Shown here: positions 46,187-56,910 of the stretch, piece after piece
Numbering within the stretch: position 1 is the stretch's first letter
Layout: each line of letters opens with the position of its first letter
NCBI GenBank assembly: GCA_905250125.1
Contig: CAJNOL010001454.1
Span: 1 to 64,000, forward strand
Length of the DNA stretch: 64,000 bases
Origin: Rotaria sordida
Lineage: Eukaryota > Rotifera > Eurotatoria > Philodinida > Philodinidae
Direction of reading: 5' to 3'
Notes under the pieces: model-generated
Seen by the model: the letters and a program-made list of their open reading frames with translations, nothing else
Told to the model about the DNA's origin: nothing
Databases searched by the model: none
Translations under genes and position numbers: made by a program

Positions 46187-47184
46187 ATAAATTAATTTTT
46201 ATCTACGTAATGTGCAAAAAAAACATATTTATTTGAAATCAACCATTAATTCAACTTTTATATTTTAAACTTTAATAGTTCAATGTTAACATCAAGTAGG
46301 AGTATACGTTAATGTTAATAACAATATAAATAAAAAAAATGGTATGTTTTTGTCTTTTTTTAAGTTTTTAACTGTGCTTTGGTTCACTTCATTACATTTT
46401 TTTCACTTCTCATATAACATTGTTGAATTGTTAGTCTTTTTCTGTCGATTATCTCCAGAACAAAATACATAACTAATATTGAGCATATGATTTATATGAA
46501 TGAAAAAAAAAATTGCTTATTTTGAGAGTCATATTGATTGTATAGATAATGATGCTATAGTTAATATTATGATTTAGTTGTTCTAATTGTTCTATTAACA
46601 ATTATATTGCTATTCAACTCCATAAATTGAAAAATAATATTATTATCACCATGTTTATTAATTGCATTAATATAAGTACATGCATATTGGAGTAAACACG
46701 GATTTTTATGAACACATGTTCTATCTATAAGATTTCGCAATTTATAAAATTGAATACTAATATAATTTTTAACAGAACAATTAGAACAACTAAATCATAA
46801 TATTAACTATAGCATCATTATCTATATAATTAATATGACTCTCAAAATAAGCAATTTTTTCTTTTATTCATATAAATCATATTCTCAATATTAGTTATGT
46901 GTTTTGTTCTGGAGATAATCGACAGAAAAAGACTAACAATTCAACAATGTTATATGAAAAGTGAAAAAAAATGAAATGAAGTGAACCAAAACACAGTTGA
47001 AAACTTAAAAAAAGGAAAAAAACATACCATTTTTTTTATTTATATTGTTATTAACATTAACGTATGTTCCTACTTGATGTTAACATTGAACTATTAAATT
47101 TTAAAACATAAACGTTGAATTAATGGTTGATTTCAAATAAATATGTTTTTTTTTGCACATTACGTAGATAAAAGTTAATTCGTA
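46187..47184. repeat. Large inverted repeat, arms about 416 bp, spacer about 165 bp
   Basis: 46187-46602 and 46766-47184 are reverse complements with small indels. TTATCTACGTAATGTGCA near the left end mirrors TGCACATTACGTAGATAA near 47155-47173, and TGTTCTAATTGTTCT mirrors AGAACAATTAGAACA at the inner edge. The spacer carries a stop-free minus-strand frame of at least 50 codons (KNPCLLQYACTYINAINKHG), a possible captured coding fragment. The left edge is 100 bases past the transposase stop, so the two may belong to one element. Confidence 0.8.
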
Positions 47185-47693
47185 TGGAAAATCCAAGTTT
47201 ACACAAATATGCATATAAATACCGAAAGAGTTTTTTCAAAACGCAAATCATTCACAGAACATTTTGAGTCTTCTATCAATATTCATTTCATTACTTAAGT
47301 AAACTGTCAGCATCTCATTATATTACTGCTATGTTATGTTTATTCTATAAAATTCTAAAATACTGCATGTGTTCAAATAAACGATTCTATTTTGAATAAC
47401 CATGTAACAAATGATAGTTAAGAACCGATTCCTTTCTATGAAAAACGGATTAGTTTTTGATGAATCTGTTAGAAATTAAATGAAAGAAATAGTATTGAAT
47501 ACTCAAACTGTTGATATTTGACAATGAAAGTGGTTTGAGTCATAAAAGTACAAAGAAATGGTTTTAGACAAAGAAATTCCCGCAAAAGCTTAATTCCAGC
47601 AGAGAATAATGAAAGGAGTTGAATAATGTTCACCAAATTGACAGAAGCTGTTGCTGTTTTATTATTCTCATGGTCGTTTTTTATTTCATTTCA
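47185..47693. other. Intergenic, nothing recognised
   Basis: AT-rich spacer to the right of the inverted repeat. No gene is seen. Confidence 0.4.
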
Positions 47694-47873
47694 GGAATCA
47701 GATTGAAGAAATCAGTCTCGAATGATAATGCTCACAAATATTTTCCTATTAATGTTCACGAGAAAAAATTATTTTTACATAAAGCAGCTGCGACATGGTA
47801 CTTACAAGATAAACAGCAGCGATTATCTTGTGATCGTCTTGAACGTGTGAAAATTAAAGATGCTTTTCCATAG
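47694..47873 (+). CDS. Possible terminal exon of an unknown protein
   Basis: After an acceptor TTCATTTCAG ending at 47693, a frame encodes about 60 residues: HKYFPINVHEKKLFLHKAAA, then WYLQDKQQRLSCDRLERVK, ending DAFP and stop. The motif LSCDRLERVK with a preceding Lys/Leu-rich strand looks like a small folded domain, and I have the impression that similar LS.DRL.RV blocks occur in transposon-associated proteins, but I cannot name it. No ATG is in frame near the start; the exon may belong to a gene fragment. No upstream exon was found. Confidence 0.35.
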   Translation, partial: GIRLKKSVSNDNAHKYFPINVHEKKLFLHKAAATWYLQDKQQRLSCDRLERVKIKDAFP

Positions 47874-48821
47874 GTATTTTGTGTTGTATTTATAAAACCA
47901 TTTTCAAGCTATAACTATTGTCTATAGGTATTTGAAAATTAAGTTGATGTTTATATTTTTTGAGTTAATGTTTCATTCCATTTGTGAACTACATATATAT
48001 TCTTTTTCTTTAGAGAAAAACAAATGATGAAATTACATATCACACTAAGAGTACATTAGACAAATTATGACATAACTTTCATGCTAGTTTTTTGTCAACT
48101 AGATCTTTTAGACATATTGCCTTCAACTATTGAAATCGGACTCATCGATCAGATATATACAAAAAATTGGATTCTTTCTTTACTAAGCCTTACTTATGTT
48201 TTCTGATTCTGTGGTTGTTATTATGAATAGAATATAAGTACTGAAACATTCTCACTATTCAAAAGGACGACCAAGAAACTATCTTATTATATACAAGTAG
48301 CCGAAAAAATTTTAGAAAATCAATATCGCGTGAAGGAAATGTACTTCACTCTGATCCAGCAATCCTTTTGCAGCCAAAAGAGTCAGCAAACAAAATATTT
48401 CTTTTTAGTCCTTGTTATACGAAGCCTGCCACTCATCATGAAATTCTCAAACAATGTTGAATACTGATGCTTACATTTTATTAGGTACGAAATATAGAAA
48501 AAGATAATCAAGGGCAAAAATATATGTTTTTATTATGATCAACGCGATTGACAGAGTGCCAACTTTTATTATAAACAGTGTACATGTTATCAATTAGAGT
48601 ACTTAGATTGTGATGTGTGCGCATTCATAAAAGTAGATCCTAATTAATTACATTATAGGATTCTTTGTGAATGGAATAAGAGACATTGCTATCGTTTCTG
48701 ATTATATGAAGCGGCCAGGAATTGTATAATAGTAATAAAATCCAAAGAAATAGTAGAGGTCGAAAGTACTTTGCTCCCTCTTGGATGCTAGAATACTAAT
48801 CACATATTTTTAACAGAATAT
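47874..48821. other. Intergenic, nothing recognised
   Basis: No coding frame or repeat of note. Confidence 0.4.
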
Positions 48822-49069
48822 CAGTGAAGTATTAGTGAAGTAGGAGTAAAGTACAGTGAAGTACAACTGAAGTACAGTGAAGTACAAGTGAAGTACGAGT
48901 GAAGTACGAGTGAAGTACGAGTGAAGTACGAGTGAAGTACAACTGAAGTACAGTGAAGTACAGCTGAAGTACGAGTGAAGTACAGCTGAAGTACCAACGA
49001 AGTACAATGAAGTATAAGTGAAGTACAAGTGAAGTACGTGAAGTAAGAAGTCTTGCTTTTTCCCCCTTG
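48822..49069. repeat. GAAGTAC array ending in GCTTTTTCCCCCTTG
   Basis: About 20 units of GAAGTACGAGT / GAAGTACAGT / GAAGTACAACT, then GCTTTTTCCCCCTTG at 49055-49069. The terminal motif equals the end of the 36817-40186 element. No matching left terminus is present here, so it is a terminal fragment or a different member. Frames rich in SLVLHSYFT are artefacts. Confidence 0.85.
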
Positions 49070-49420
49070 ATCATATTGCACGATATTTTATGGAGACCAT
49101 TTTTCGCCATACCATTTTACGGCTAAAATACGGCGAAAAACGATGGCCTTTTCTTGTAAAGCCGATGATTGCTTACTGCACTAAATGGTGGTCGTAAAAC
49201 GGGCTGACGGATTAAGGCCCGTAATAGCGCCGTTTTATACCGTTTACGACGCCGTTACGAACATCCGGAATGATCGACCTGGGGAACTTAAAAAGGTTTC
49301 GAATTTTGAAACGAATTCTAAACCTTTTTGTTTCGTACAAAACTGGTTCGGTACGAAACTAATTTCAACAAACCACAAAAAAGGTTTCGAAGACGAGGTT
49401 TCGTAGCACAAATTTCATAG
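49070..49420. other. CpG-rich island of unknown origin
   Basis: GC and CpG rise sharply (TTTTACGGC, ATACGGCGAAAAACG, GTTTACGACGCCGTTACG). Short repeated blocks TTTCGTACAAAAC / TTTCGAA appear near 49300-49400. No frame longer than 73 codons is present. It looks like a non-coding tail of a mobile element rather than a host gene. Confidence 0.45.
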
Positions 49421-49502
49421 GAACTGGTCTCTAAAGTTATAACACAATAGTTGCATGAGACTCATCACAAGCCCTTCCACAGTATCCGATATTGACCTCA
49501 AT

Positions 49503-49724
49503 TTAGCTGGATTCTCTCAAAACAGCATTGGGTACAAATCGAGCGCGTTTTTTCCAGCCGCCTGGTCCCAGCTGTAGAGATTGGAATCCCACAGAACCAA
49601 CTAAGAAACTCAAAACCAAACTGAAGTATCTCAAGCCGAAGAAACTGGCTTCATCAACTTGACACAAATCCATAAATACCCAATATTTCGACAAATCAAC
49701 TGCACTTCCCAACAATTAATAAAA
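49503..49724 (-). CDS. Possible terminal coding exon downstream of the micro-exon-like array
   Basis: On the minus strand an acceptor GGTTATAGCATAG ends at 49725. The following frame of about 74 codons is less AT-rich than anything around it and ends in TAA at 49503. The encoded peptide includes FMDLCQVDEASFFGLRYFS, a hydrophobic stretch LVLSFLVGSVGF, and SLQLGPGGWKKRARFV. It lies directly at the 3' end of the 132-bp array in the same reading direction, which is why I list it. Family unknown. It could equally be a chance frame in a piece of inserted DNA. Confidence 0.35.
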
Positions 49725-49734
49725 CTATGCTATA

Positions 49735-51760
49735 ACCAAATTGTTGACTTGGAGAATCCAAAGTAAAGCAAAAGCTAATTATGACATCCACATTGATATA
49801 AATATTTCGCTTGGATAATCTACAACAGAAAAAAGAAAACCATAATTTTAAAAATAAAATTACCTTCCACATTGTTCAGTTGGAGAATCTGAAAGAAAGA
49901 AACATTTTTATATTAAATATAATCTGAAATAAATATTTCATTGGAATAATCTACAACAGAGAAAAGAAAAGCATAATTTTAACGGTAAAATTACCTGAAA
50001 TATGGTTCACTTGAACAATTTGAGCGAAAAAAAATTTTTTATGTTAAATTTAACTTGAAATAAATATTTCAATTTTATAATCTATAACAGAAAAATACAA
50101 TTAATAATTTTAAGAATATAATTACCTTATTTATTGACCACTTGAAAAACGTGAACGAAAAAAACACTTTTAATGTTAACTTTAACTTAAAATAAATATT
50201 TCAACTGAATAATCTACAAAAGAAAAAACAAAAATATAATTTTTGAAGATAAAACTACCTTATATTTTGTTCAATTGAACAATTTGAAAGAAAAAAAAAA
50301 CATTTTAATGCTAAATGTAACTTTAAGTAAATATTTCAATTCAATAATCTAGAACACAAAAATCGAAATCAAACTTTTAAAGATTAAATTACCTTCCACA
50401 TTGTTTACTTGGACAAAACTGAAGAAAAAAAACATTTTTAGAGTTAAATTTAACTTGAGATAAATATTTCAATTTTTTAATCTACAATAGAAGAATAGAA
50501 ACGATAATTTTAACGATATAAGTACCTCATATATTGTTCACTGCAATAACCTAAAAAAAAACGACATTTTTAATGTTAAACTTGATTTGAAAGAAATATT
50601 TCAACTAAATAACCTACAAAAGAAAAAACAAAAACATAATTTTTGAAGATAAAATTACCTTATATTTTGTTCAGTTGAACAATTTGAAAGAAAAAAAAAC
50701 ATTCCAAAATCGAATCTAACTTCAGGTAAATATTGCAATTGTATGATCTACAACAGAAAAATGAAAAACATAATTTTAAAGGTAAAATTATCTTCCACAT
50801 TGTTCAGTTGGACAATACGGAAGAAAAAAAAATTCTTAGTGTTAAATTTAAGTTCAAATAAATATTTGAATTCAGCAATCTACAACACAAAAAGAGAAAT
50901 GATAATTTTAAGCATATAAGCACCTGATATATTGTTTACTGGAACCACCTCAACAAAGAGACATTTTTAATGTTAAATTTCGTTTCAGATAAATATTGCA
51001 ATTGTATAATCTACAACAGAAAAAACAAAAATATAATTTTTCAAGATAAATTACCTTATATTTTATTCAGCTGAACAATTTGAAAGGAAAAAACATTCTA
51101 ATATGAGATGTAACTTGAAGGAAATATTTTAAGTGAATAATCTACAACAGAAAAAAGAAAAACATGATTTTAAAGATAAAGTTACCTTCCACATTGTTTA
51201 GTTGGACAATACTACAGAAAAAAACCATTTTATATGTTAAATTTAACTTGAAATAAATATTTCAATTTCATAATCTACAACAGAAAAATACAATTGATAA
51301 TTTTAAGGATATAATTACCTCATTTATTGTTCACTTGAAAAACGTGAACGAAAAAAAACATTTTTAATGTTAAATTCAACCTAAAATAAATATTGCAAGT
51401 GAGTAATCTACAACAGAAAAATAAAAACATTATTTTTGAAGATAAAACCACCTTATGTTTTGTTCAATTGAACAATTTGAAAGAAAAAAAAACCATTCTA
51501 AAATCAAATCTAGTTTCAGATAAATATTGCAATTGCCTAATCTACAAGTGAAAAATAGAAATGATAATTTTCAAGATAAAGTTACCTTATAAATGGTTCA
51601 GTTGGACAATGTGGAAGAAACCAATGATACTTATACTAAATTTACGTTGATATAAATATTTCGTGTGAACAGCCTACAATAGAAAAAAATGAAAATGATA
51701 TTTTTAAAGATTAGACTACCTGACAGTGTTCGGTTGAAGAATCTGCAAGGGAAAAGTTTC
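49735..51760 (-). repeat. 132-bp tandem array (two 66-bp half-units), about 15 copies, with regular splice-like signals
   Basis: CTACAACAG and variants occur at 49820, 49951, 50082, 50214, 50349, 50482, 50614, 50748, 50880, 51011, 51142, 51275, 51408, 51542 and 51673: spacing 131-135. On the minus strand each unit reads CTGTTGTAG, then ATTATTCAATTGAAATA (to about 27-28 bases), then GT with AT-rich DNA and a T-rich CTTTCAG, then ATTGTTCAACTGAACAA (to about 25 bases), then AAG|GTAATTTTA and a pyrimidine-rich stretch. So exon-like blocks of about 25-28 bases alternate with intron-like blocks of about 38-44 bases. Lengths are not multiples of three and some blocks contain stops or lost AG/GT, so coding is unproven. 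Confidence 0.75.
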
Positions 51761-51808
51761 AGTTTCACATTTACATTGAAATAAATCTTGCATTCGATGG
51801 ACCTTTGT

Positions 51809-51985
51809 GAGAGTGTGGGTGTGGGTGTGGGTATGAATAAATAGAAGATAAATACCCACACCCACACCCACACCCACACCCACCCACACCCACCCTATAC
51901 CCACACCCACCCACACTCACCCTATACCCACACCCACCCACACCCACCCTATACCCACACCCCACCCACCCACACCCACATTCCA
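51809..51985. repeat. Fold-back telomere-like repeat: TGTGGG run, loop, long CCCACA run
   Basis: 51809-51832 is GTGTGGGTGTGGGTG-like. After about 25 bases come 51853-51985, CCCACA units. In the second part CCACCCTATACCCACACCCA recurs with a period of about 36 bases, a higher-order variant. The C-rich part ends in CCCACCCACCCACACCCACA. Minus-strand frames (VGCGYRVGVGGCGY-like) are artefacts. Confidence 0.85.
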
Positions 51986-52561
51986 GAACATTACGCAAGA
52001 ACCCATCCACGAAAGAGGAATATAAACCATAGAAAGTTCCAGAATGTACTCTAACACTGAACACGTAGTAGTCACGTGACCTCATAGCCACGTGACTTCG
52101 TGGTTATATGACATCATAGTCATTACATCACAAACTGTAATAGGAATAGTATGAAACCCAACCAAAAGAATAAAGTAGCTACTCATGAGACAATATTCTT
52201 TCCATTGGCACTTAAATCAAGTCGATAGCTTATCAAATAAAAAAGTTCAAGCAATGTGTTAAGATAATAAAAAAAGACGCAAAACTTTCTTGCCAACCCA
52301 ATATAACTAAAAGAGAAAATTGATTGTTTTTGAGACTACGAAATCATTGTGCTTATTCCTTGAAATAATTGTGTTTTTTGTGAATTTTATGTGTGTATTT
52401 TAGTCTTCTGTTGTGGGCATTCTCTCTTTATTTATTTTCAATAAGATATCTTTGCTTGAATAATTTTTTTTGTGCAAAATTATTAAAAAAAGTCAAGTAA
52501 CACGCTGTAATAGAGTCACTAAACGAGAGAGAAAAAGACAAAGTTAGATCGGCTGATAGTT
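51986..52561. other. Spacer between telomere-like repeat and NHL gene
   Basis: Contains GTCACGTGAC and repeated CACGTGACTTCGTGG-type words near 52070-52120. Otherwise it is AT-rich, with the 3' flank of the NHL gene. No gene is seen. Confidence 0.4.
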
Positions 52562-55500
52562 TTATAATTTAGAAAATTTAATAATACGCGCAGCACCATT
52601 GTCAGAGACATACAAATTTAATTTTGAATCTAATGCCACACTATATGGAACAACGAGACTGGTACCACTAGTACCCAATCCAGCAATCGTAATGCCTGTC
52701 AGACTGCCATTGCAAAAAAGTTGAATTCGTAAATTTTGACGATCGGCAACATATATGTTATTCCATTGATCTAATGTTAAATCTACTGGAAAATCTAAAT
52801 AAGTGGATGATGATCCAGAACTTCCAGCAACACCAGCCAGAACAGTGCCATTCGAAGCACCAACACGCCATTTCACCACTATGTTTGAAATAGCATTCAC
52901 AATATATAGATCTTGCATTGTTTCATCATAAAACATACCAGAGGGCGCTGATAATCTATCTGATGTTGCACCTACCAATAAAAATGGAACTAGAAACGGT
53001 TATTATTTTACAAATATTGATTTTGAGAAGATCTGATCATCAAATAAATTGTTTATACAGAATTATAAGTTATTACCTTACAAAAGGAAATGAACAATGC
53101 AAACAATTAAACTGATGAGAAGAAATAGTAAGTATCAGAGCTCTAAATGGGCTGCGCATAATATTCTCTCAAATGTAAAGGCTAAGGAGCTGCGTCGACA
53201 CAAAAAAGATTTCGTTTTTTTAAACATTTTTTAATGTACTTCTTATACACGGGAGAAGTTTACTCATTTTGAAAAATTCTGTTTGCTTTGTATACAGTCT
53301 GTGTCACCTATTCTAGTTAGCTTTCCATTGAAAATCATAATACACGAATTTATTTATGAAAGAATCATTTTCTGAAAGGTATACGATTGAAACGTTGCGA
53401 TACAATAGAAAAAGATTATGGTGCATTTCCATATCCATTTCGAATAGACACAGGGAAATCAATATTCTAAAAATTAGAATTTGACAAAAAAAAAATACGT
53501 AGAACAATAAAATGGGTTGCAGTCAATGTTCTTAAATCGATTTTTGTATTTCTCATGAAAGGTGTCATTCGAATAGAAGAAAAAATGGTGACAAGAAACG
53601 TTGAAAATTTTCAGTATCTTTTCCTTTTTCGATTGGCTGATACTCATTCGTCATTATTTTAAATATAATTTTTATTAACAAACTGTAAATTAGCTTTTTC
53701 TTGCCCGACTTACCTTGTCCATTTCCACCAGCGACAATAACTCCTACTGTTCCACCTGGACTCCATCTTGTTACGCGATGATTGGTATATTCCGAAACAA
53801 ATACGTTTGAACTAGAATCTACCCATACACCGTATGGAGTTCTTGTTTGATTTAGTGAGGTTCCAGAAGTACCAGCGCCCGCTACTTTCACTCCGGTGGA
53901 TGCACCATTTGCCCAACGCACAATCCGACTATTGCTTCCGTCACTAATGTAAATATTTTGATTTGAATCGACATAATTAAAACGTGTTGATAAGCCAAGT
54001 TGATTCAATGCAGACCCACTCACACCTGTTCCTGCTACAAGAATACCACTCGTGCTACCAGGCAAATATTTCAGTGAACGATAATTGCCACCATCATTTA
54101 TATATAGAATATCGCTTGAATCTATAAATATACCGGTTGGCGTAGATAATTGATTCAAAGCAGAACCTTGCACGCCAGTTCCTGCATAGGTAACACCAAC
54201 TGTATTCCAAAAAACTCCACTAGTACCTTACAATGAAGAAGAAAAACGAATAAATTTTAAACTAAGACAAACTTGTTTCCCTATATATACGTACAAGGAT
54301 TTATCAATGATGCAGCGACTAAAATAAATTATATGTATGTTATTAAAATAGAAATCTAGAACAGTTTTATGAACATGGGGGATGATCTGAGTTGGTCGAC
54401 AGCTGTTTAACTAAAATATATGATGCTTCTATGTGATGACTAGTCAACACTGCAATTAGATCGGCTTTCACCATTAAACTTGAAATCTATCTAATATTAA
54501 TATTCCATTGCATAATTTTTCAAGGCTTCAAGACAATAAATATATTGCTTTTTTTTATTCTTTTTCTTTGGAGTTTTAATTATAACGGCTGTAACACTCT
54601 GATCAAAATCAATGCACTTCACGAACTAAGCATAAAAAGCTGAGAAAAGAAATGCTAAGATTTTGTTTTTAAATCATGCGTTAACAATGCTCCAGCGTCG
54701 AGAAATCATTTATCACGTTGAAATTAATTCATGAATAGTCAATCAAACGAATTAGTGGCATCGCTGATAGTATCGATAGGAGTCGTGCTTCAATTTTTTA
54801 ACTGTAATGGATCAAACGAAGATGAAAGACTTGTATGCTTTTATTACAATTATTAGACTATCTAATTTGTGCAGATAAATTCTAGATGTTAGAATTTTTT
54901 TCTGTAATTTATTCAATGTTTAGAATAAATTTCTGTATTAAGTTCTTTTTAAACTTTTTTCGGTCGTTCATTTGAATTTTTTTCAAAGTTTGCCCTATCT
55001 ATTGAACGAAGTTGCTTTTGCTTTTTCCAACGGTAAACGAACGAGAGTTGTCTAATGCAAAATTTCAAGTATATTCTACATCGACCAAAGCTATATCATT
55101 AGACTTTATTAGATAAATAGAGAAAAATGAGGCAGTAACACTCTCAACTCTCATCCTCAAGACACCTAGTCAGTACGAAAAAGTAATCTCCCTGTCTTAC
55201 GTGTCATTGTTCCTGTTGTTGTCGTTTCTGTCGCTTTGGAATTAATGAAGAATGTAAGCGGAATTGCAATCACTATGCCAAGAACCAGAACAGCAATGAC
55301 AAATGCAATTTTACAGAAACGTGGACATCTATAACACATATTAATGAATGAACACATATACGATCAATAAGAAGAAGGAGAATACTGACTTATTCTTTTT
55401 TTTTCTTTTTGAATTCAGTTGATAATCTTTCGTAGTAGCTCTTTGATTTGATTCTGCATCTATTGTCTGTTTTCATTCGAGAGACGAGTTTATGGAAGAC

Positions 55501-56202
55501 AATAACAAAAATAATTATTTGTCTTACTTTGATATTTTGGAAGTTATCACTAATACTCTTGGATGATTTTGATGAACCCGTTTTACCTTTAAAGATTGTT
55601 TGATGGCTGTGTTCTCGATCACTTTCAGTTCTTGCTGAACAATTACTTTGTAATTGCAAGTTTTTTTTCGAATCATCGTTTTTGCAGACGTTCTGATTTG
55701 ACTATCATGAAAAGTGATGTGAATAATATGAATGCAATAACTTGTTTTCTTTTTTCTTACTTGAGACCGTAAAGGATGAACTCTATGGATTTTACCGATA
55801 CTGACAAAACTTGTTGTACTCTCTGAAAGTTTGACTAAACTTTTTCTCGTTGATATTCTTCTTGATTCATCTCTATGATGACGTCGATCAACACTCTCGG
55901 GATCTGTAAAACGAGTGCTGCTTTTGAGTCGAATGGTTGTATGAATGATATTCCTGAATCGTGACTTTGACGATGATGGATAATGACGCTGAATTAACCA
56001 AATGATATAAACAACAAGAAACAGTTTGAAAGAACTTACTCGTCTTTTGAGTGGGCGATTATATGGATGATCAGTAACTTTTATGGCACTTGGCTTGATT
56101 GATTGAATATCATCTAAATGACACGGTGAATAGAAATCGAACGTATGGCATAAAGTAATAACTACCTTCTTTTATATGCATGTGACTTCGATCTGTCTTC
56201 AT
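52562..56202 (-). CDS. Type II membrane-anchored NHL-repeat (beta-propeller) protein, nine exons, 560 aa
   Basis: Exons 56202-56166, 56113-56040, 55988-55761, 55701-55528, 55466-55390, 55328-55201, 54318-54295 (24 bases), 54226-53714 and 52989-52562 have GT-AG borders and sum to 561 codons with consistent phase, from ATG 56202 to TAA 52562. The N-terminal ~200 residues are basic and Ser-rich, cytosolic. Then CPRFCKIAFVIAVLVLGIVI (about residues 197-225) is the only membrane helix, followed by a Thr-rich linker TETTTTGTMT. The rest is NHL repeats: blocks such as PTGIFIDSSDILYINDGGN, PYGVWVDSSSNVFVSEYTNH and PYSVALDSKLNLYVSDNG, each with a VAGxGxSG turn, about five or six blades. NHL propellers bind proteins, glycans or RNA; this one would be outside the cell. 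It belongs to an expanded bdelloid family. Introns of 735-977 bases in the propeller half are longer than the rest. Confidence 0.85.
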
Positions 56203-56725
56203 TGCAACTAATCTCTCATGTGTCGTAAAAAAGACTCTTATTTGTTATTTCTCTGACAAAATGAATGTACGCACGTATTTGGCTTCTCAGGCTTGATGCA
56301 TATTTTTAATTATACGACAAGAGAAACTTAATTATTTCATGTTTCTTTTGTGCAAACAAAGAACAATACACTGTGTACGAAAGATAGCTTGTTTCTGAAT
56401 ACATTATTTTTTGCACTCTATTGACTGTTTTTTTGATTAAGAAAATGTCATTTCATTCAAGATTTATTTCATTTTTAATGCGATTATATATGTATGCACG
56501 AAGCCTTGAAGTCGAACAAAGATTTGTTCGTGCCCGTTCGACTCTATCTCGGCTCGATCAGAGCTTGGGTGATTACAAGTATGTCTTTTACAAAAAAAAA
56601 AGGTTTCTGCACGATGAAACTCAACAATCCCTTCGCTAATTGATCAGAATATTCCAAAAAGTTTATCACCACGTTCGTCATGTTTCCAATAAGGTCAAAC
56701 AATTCGAATGCTTGTAAAGCCAATA
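56203..56725. other. Upstream region of the NHL gene
   Basis: AT-rich; promoter expected on the minus strand, not resolved. The plus frame 56421-56639 is not convincing. Confidence 0.4.
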
Positions 56726-56910
56726 GGGTGTGAGTGTGGAGAGATGGATGGTTTTAGGTGCAATCTAGTGTTCACCCACACCCACACACCCACACACCCA
56801 CAACACACCCACACCTACACACACCCACATCCACACCCACACACACCCACACCCACACCCACCCACACCCACACCCACACCCACACCCACACACACCCAC
56901 CCACACCCAG
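56726..56910. repeat. Fold-back telomere-like repeat: short G-rich arm, long CCCACA/CCACAC run
   Basis: GGGTGTGAGTGTGGAGAG at 56727 is followed after about 30 bases by 56774-56910, made of CCCACA with CACACA slips. The Pro/His/Thr frames over it are artefacts. It has the same polarity (G-rich then C-rich on the plus strand) as 51809-51985. Confidence 0.8.

Noticed and set aside
48810-49110. Overlapping minus-strand frames rich in YFSCTSLVLH
   Set aside because: They are translations of the GAAGTAC 10-11 bp array in all three frames; same at 40030-40372.
51631-52091. Gly/Val/Cys/Tyr-rich minus-strand frames
   Set aside because: Translation of the TGTGGG/CCCACA fold-back repeat.
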